36,457 nt of DNA from Syncephalis plumigaleata (Eukaryota; Zoopagomycota; Zoopagomycetes; Zoopagales; Piptocephalidaceae): assembly GCA_025201365.1 (NCBI GenBank), contig JAIXMF010000117.1:1-36457 (forward strand), in the 5' to 3' direction. The notes beneath the pieces are model-generated. The model had not been told where the DNA came from, ran no database searches, and was given only the letters and a program-made list of their open reading frames with translations. Positions 32,921 to 36,457 of the stretch are shown here, in pieces. The position numbers were made by a program, and so were the translations under genes. Position 1 is the first letter of the stretch. Every line of letters starts with the position of its first letter.

Positions 32921-33421
32921 ATGGCACTCTGGGCTCGTGGTATGGGTGGTGGATCTTCCATGGATCCAATGGAATCCGCCATGAATCGTATGATGCATGA
33001 CTTTTGGGGCTCACCTCGCATGATGATGCGTCGCGGTGGCGATGAAATGATGGGTCGCGGTGGTGGTGGTGGCGACTCGGATATGATGATGCGCAGCACC
33101 TGGTGTCCTGCCGTCGATGTTTGCGATGAGAATGATCGTATGATCGTGCACGCCGATCTACCAGGTGTGAAGAAGAACGACATCAAGATCGAGATGAAGG
33201 ATGAGTGTATTCAAATCTCTGGTGAGACGAAGCATCAAGCGCAATACAATCGCGAGAACATCCAACACTCGGAACGCCGCTACGGTAAATTTGTACGTTC
33301 CATCCCGTTGCCAAACTCGGTGGATGCCAGTCAAGCGAAGGCCAAATTCGAGGATGGCGTACTCTGCGTGGAAATGCCCAAGAAAACCGATACTAAACCA
33401 AAACAGATCAATATCTCGTAA
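32921..33421 (+). CDS. HSP20: Small heat-shock protein (Hsp20/alpha-crystallin)
   Basis: A 166-residue ATP-independent holdase chaperone with no introns, unlike nearly all its neighbours. The N-terminus (1-58) is rich in Met, Gly and Arg (RMMMRRGGDEMMGRGGGG). The alpha-crystallin domain covers about 60-155: WCPAVDVCDENDRMIVHADL, PGVKKNDIKIEMKDECIQIS, RRYGKFVRSIPLPNSVD and KFEDGVLCVEMPK. The C-terminal I-x-I motif (INI in QINIS) mediates oligomer assembly. Lack of introns and a strong TATA box are typical of heat-induced genes, whose transcripts must not depend on splicing under stress. Codon use is more GC-rich (CGC, CTC, GAC) than in surrounding genes, consistent with high expression. Confidence 0.97.
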   Translation: MALWARGMGGGSSMDPMESAMNRMMHDFWGSPRMMMRRGGDEMMGRGGGGGDSDMMMRSTWCPAVDVCDENDRMIVHADLPGVKKNDIKIEMKDECIQISGETKHQAQYNRENIQHSERRYGKFVRSIPLPNSVDASQAKAKFEDGVLCVEMPKKTDTKPKQINIS

Positions 33422-33932
33422 ATAGTTACTGCTCTAGTATACTACTACTGCTAGTAATAGTAATAGTAGTATATTATTAATAGCAGTTAATGAGATTGTT
33501 GTATATATCTACGCATGTGTGTGTATATGTTCATACCACCATGCTACCATTGATACACTATGTCCTCAGCAAGTGTATTGTTTATCCTTCATATCATTAT
33601 ATGCTATTAATAAAGGCAATATTTTAAGTTGATTTATACATACAAGTGTGTAATGCAATCATCTACATGATTAGAAATGGTAGTCAATAACAAAAACAAC
33701 GCGACATTTCTTGATTATTACTGTCTATGTTATTCCTTCCTTTCTCATCCTCTGTGTGTGTGTTATCTATCTTTTTTCTCCTTGTTCGCTTTTCTCAACA
33801 TTCTGACCTCTATGATATTGACTAATCCTATCTAACTGGTGTCCCTTCTATTGATTACACACCAGTGAACGCGTTGTTGATTCCTACATATACATATCTA
33901 TATATTAAGTATAGCAGTTCTTGAATAAAACC
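33422..33932. other. Intergenic, Hsp20 3' flank and kinase promoter
   Basis: About 510 bp. AATAAA at 33609-33614 could be a poly(A) signal for the heat-shock gene. The stretch 33720-33850 is CT-rich, like other leaders in this window, and leads to the kinase start. No coding sequence was recognised. Confidence 0.5.
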
Positions 33933-35983
33933 ATGAACGAGAAATACGAAATACTCGAACCGATCGGTCAAGGTTCATTTGGTGTAATACGAAAAATACG
34001 CCGTAAACAGGATAACAAAGTAATTACACGCGTGTCTCTATTATGACAATAACATACGCGTATGTACTAATACCACTACTTGTTCCTATTAGTTGTTCGT
34101 TCGTAAGGAAATCAATTATGGTCGCATGTCAGAGAAGGAACGCCGTCAAATGGTCAATGAAGTCAATATACTCAATAAGCTTCGTCATCCCAATATCGTA
34201 CGCTATCATGAACGCTTAATCGATCATGACCAACGTATCATCTATATCATCATGGAGTATTGTTCGGGTGGTGATTTGGCCGTCATTATTAAACATTACA
34301 AGGCTAACAAGTAAGCATTCATCTATGAATGATAATGATGATCACACTAATGCATAATCAATATACATTGACTAGTATGCGAATACCAGAGGATACTATA
34401 TGGCAAGTGACATCACAAATACTACTTGCACTACATGAATGTCACGAAGGTCGTGTTATCAAGAATCCAGTGGATAATTCGGAATCACGCGTTATTATTC
34501 TGCATCGTGATTTAAAACCTGATAATAGTAAGTGGCAAATAATACACGTACACTCTACTTATGTTCTCATCATTTCATATAGTATTCCTTGATGAACAAC
34601 ATAATGTAAAGTTGGGTGATTTCGGTTTATCGCGTGCTATGGAGGCAGCAAAAGAGCAATTAGCTCATACATTTCTTGGTGTAAGTTTGATACACACATC
34701 ATATGCGCATTTAACTAGTTATTTACTATGAATATCATACTATTAGACTCCTTATTATATGTCACCGGTAATTATAATCACTTGTATAATAGTTACGAAT
34801 TAGCCATTATTAACATGTAATCTGCTATAGGAACTTATATCTGGAATGGCATACAATTCAAAAACAGATATCTGGTCATTAGGTTGTATTATTTATGAGA
34901 TGTGTGCTCTACAGTAAGTTACAGATGATTCCCTATACTATAACTAATATGTCATATGTAATTACTAGTCCACCATTTCCAGCCTCTAATTTACAAGAGT
35001 TAAATCAAAAGATACAACATGGTGCAGTGGCTAAATTCCCTGATGGATATTCACGTGAATTACAAGAATTCGTAATGAGTATGCTGAAAGTAAATGTAAG
35101 TAACAATCATCACGTCGATGACAATGATTGTAGTATAACCATTATGAATATGGTATTGTGAATAGCCGGAATTACGTCCAACTACCGCCAAGTGTTTGGA
35201 ACATCAACGATTTCGTGCTTTCTTACGAGAAACAGAAGCACAATATGCGTAAGTACTCTATAATAACTATAATACATACATGAGATACTAATGAATGAAT
35301 GAATGAATGAATACGTGATTCTAGTCAGGAAAAGCTTAAAACATACGAGAAGGAACTGAGTCTACGTGAAGCGAATATTAAAAGCAAGGAAGAAACACTA
35401 AAGAGTCGAGAGGAGGCACTCAATAGCAGAGAGGAAGCACTGAAGAGTAGGGAAGAAGCATTAACCGCGCGTGAACAACAGTTGAATGCACTGAAAAGCG
35501 AGTTACAAGCACGTCGTACAGAGATTGAACTACGCAAAGAGATCAATGCTCGACAAGAGGAAGCATTACGTAAACAAGTTGACATGATACAGTTAAAAGA
35601 AAAGAAATATCGTATGTAATATTGAAACAATAGTAGCAACCAATACTAATCTATATATATATATATATGAATGATAATGTCATCTAGGTGTGAATACTGT
35701 AGTACGACGTAATGATGCACCCTACAATAAAGCATTACGACCAGTGAAGCGGGGGTAAGTCATCTCATATTTGATATTAATCTATTCATTAACCATGATT
35801 GCTAGTCTATTAATACCGGAAGCAAATGATATGACACTGGATAATCGTCCTATAGTACATCCAATACGTCATCCCAATCATCCTAGTCGATCCATGCCTG
35901 AATTACCCACTACAGCCGATTTGTACACTGAAGACAATTATCCATCACCTTATATTAAGCGACCTACTAAGAATGTTAAATAA
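33933..35983 (+). CDS. NEK2: NIMA-related mitotic kinase (NEK2/NimA/Kin3 type)
   Basis: A 466-residue Ser/Thr kinase from exons 33933-34019, 34093-34310, 34376-34527, 34583-34680, 34747-34767, 34831-34913, 34969-35095, 35166-35248, 35325-35611, 35688-35754 and 35806-35983. The kinase domain covers about 1-290: EILEPIGQGSFGVIRKIRR (Gly loop), FVRKEINYGRMSEKER (Lys), EVNILNKLRHPNIVRYHERL, IILHRDLKPDNIFLD, VKLGDFGLSRA, TFLGTPYYMSPE and [20 protein letters not shown]. A long coiled coil with heptad-like repeats (SREEAL units, about 295-385) follows, as in NEK2, where it drives dimerisation. A short Pro-rich tail ends the protein. The P-loop, catalytic Asp and DFG are all intact, so it is predicted active. 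Fungal members act in mitotic entry and spindle pole function. Confidence 0.95.
34747..34767 (+). other. NEK2: 21-nt exon coding the kinase activation-loop end
   Basis: ACTCCTTATTATATGTCACCG, flanked by TATTAG and GTAATT, codes TPYYMSP, the universally conserved end of the activation segment. It is phase 0 on both sides, so skipping it would keep the frame but remove the P+1 loop and inactivate the kinase. Confidence 0.85.
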
Positions 35984-36127
35984 AACTATTAGATCATGTT
36001 ATTGTAACAATTATAAAGTACATTAATGAATTGGGAAATATAAATGAGTGTATGTCTCAATCTATTGAATAACCTCTTTCCATTTCCATTTCTAGTTACT
36101 ATTATCTCAGTAACAGTCTAGACATCT
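35984..36127. other. Short gap between the kinase gene and MOCOS
   Basis: A 144 bp AT-rich, tandem-oriented gap. It must hold both the kinase 3' flank and the MOCOS promoter. No distinct motif was identified. Confidence 0.5.
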
Positions 36128-36457
36128 ATGACGTATACAAAGGAGCAATTACTACAAACTATATCGTCTGACTATGGCTACAACGGGACTATTGACGAGA
36201 TAAGACGAGTGGAATTCGCTCGTCTAAAAGGTAAAGCGGTACACTCCCTTGACGTGTATATGTATATGTATATATAGCTAATGAATTAACCATGTCTTTA
36301 TTCTAAAACAAAAAGGTACCGTCTACCTAGACCATACAGGCACGACACTCTATCCGACATCGACTATCAAGGCATTCTCGCGTAATTTAGAGGAACATGT
36401 CTATGGTAATCCGCATTCACGTCATCCCAGTTCTACGCTATCTGATAGAATGGTGGA
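36128..36457 (+). CDS. MOCOS: Molybdenum cofactor sulfurase, N-terminal part (cut by window end)
   Basis: Exons 36128-36230 and 36316-36457 (continuing beyond the window) join in phase 1. They encode MTYTKEQLLQTISSDYGYNG, EIRRVEFARLKGTVYLDHTG, TTLYPTSTIKAFSRNLEEHV and YGNPHSRHPSSTLSDRMV. The VYLDHxGxTLxP and YGNPHSxxxSS motifs are diagnostic of the aminotransferase class V (NifS-like) domain of MOCOS/HxB. That enzyme takes sulfur from cysteine to sulfurate the Mo cofactor of xanthine dehydrogenase and aldehyde oxidase. The PLP lysine and the MOSC domain lie outside the window. The second exon's acceptor is A-rich (AAACAAAAAG) and lacks a pyrimidine tract. Confidence 0.93.

Noticed and set aside
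1-36457. CRISPR arrays, tRNA or rRNA genes
   Set aside because: No direct-repeat/spacer pattern, cloverleaf or rRNA-like stretch was recognised. The only regular array is the splice-signal array at 14193-15752.

Overview
The window is nuclear DNA of an intron-rich, AT-rich eukaryote. Genes are packed on both strands. Introns are almost all 50-75 nt, with GTAAGT-like donors, CTAAC/CTAAT-like branch motifs and YAG acceptors. The gene set (NAA15, CNOT9, NUP160, RPF1, a longin R-SNARE of VAMP7 type, NEK2-type kinase, MOCOS, CAAX-ended ubiquitin-fold protein, fungal-looking DUF1636 and a DUF3533/SNG1-like fragment) best fits an early-diverging, zygomycete-type fungus. That placement is an inference, not something a single marker proves. 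No rRNA, tRNA or CRISPR array was seen.

Layout from left to right: NAA15 (minus, running off the left edge); a 2 kb gap holding a complete 586 bp Tc1/mariner-like element with a decayed Fanzor C-terminus; UBL3-like gene (plus); PWWP-domain gene (plus); a 50-residue single-span membrane protein (minus); a second decayed Fanzor element end; an F-box gene (plus) that lies between two inward-facing element ends; a broken DUF3533-like gene (minus); a secreted-peptide gene (plus) whose body is an 81 bp-period array of candidate micro-exons; another element end; RPF1 (plus); DUF1636 (minus); glutamate decarboxylase (minus); NUP160 (minus); VAMP7 (plus); CNOT9 (minus); small heat-shock protein (plus); NEK2-type kinase (plus); and the 5' end of MOCOS (plus, running off the right edge).

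Most genes are housekeeping: N-terminal acetylation, 60S ribosome maturation, nuclear pore, vesicle fusion, mRNA deadenylation, mitosis and molybdenum enzyme activation. They are unrelated to one another and not an operon-like cluster. Most intron-exon structures were worked out by hand so that the phases close; the exon lists are in each entry.

The accessory stretch is about 10.1-16.2 kb. Its most unusual content is the gene at 14014: a signal-peptide exon ending in phase 1, then about 20 tandem units in which an AG acceptor and a GTAAGT-type donor enclose only 3 nt (sometimes 6, 9 or 12), then a terminal exon. Tiny exons are credible in this genome because the glutamate decarboxylase reading frame can only be closed with a 16-nt exon. 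The second theme is a Tc1/mariner-like family that carries Fanzor (eukaryotic TnpB-like) remnants. It has five recognisable ends in the window, two of which bracket the F-box gene.
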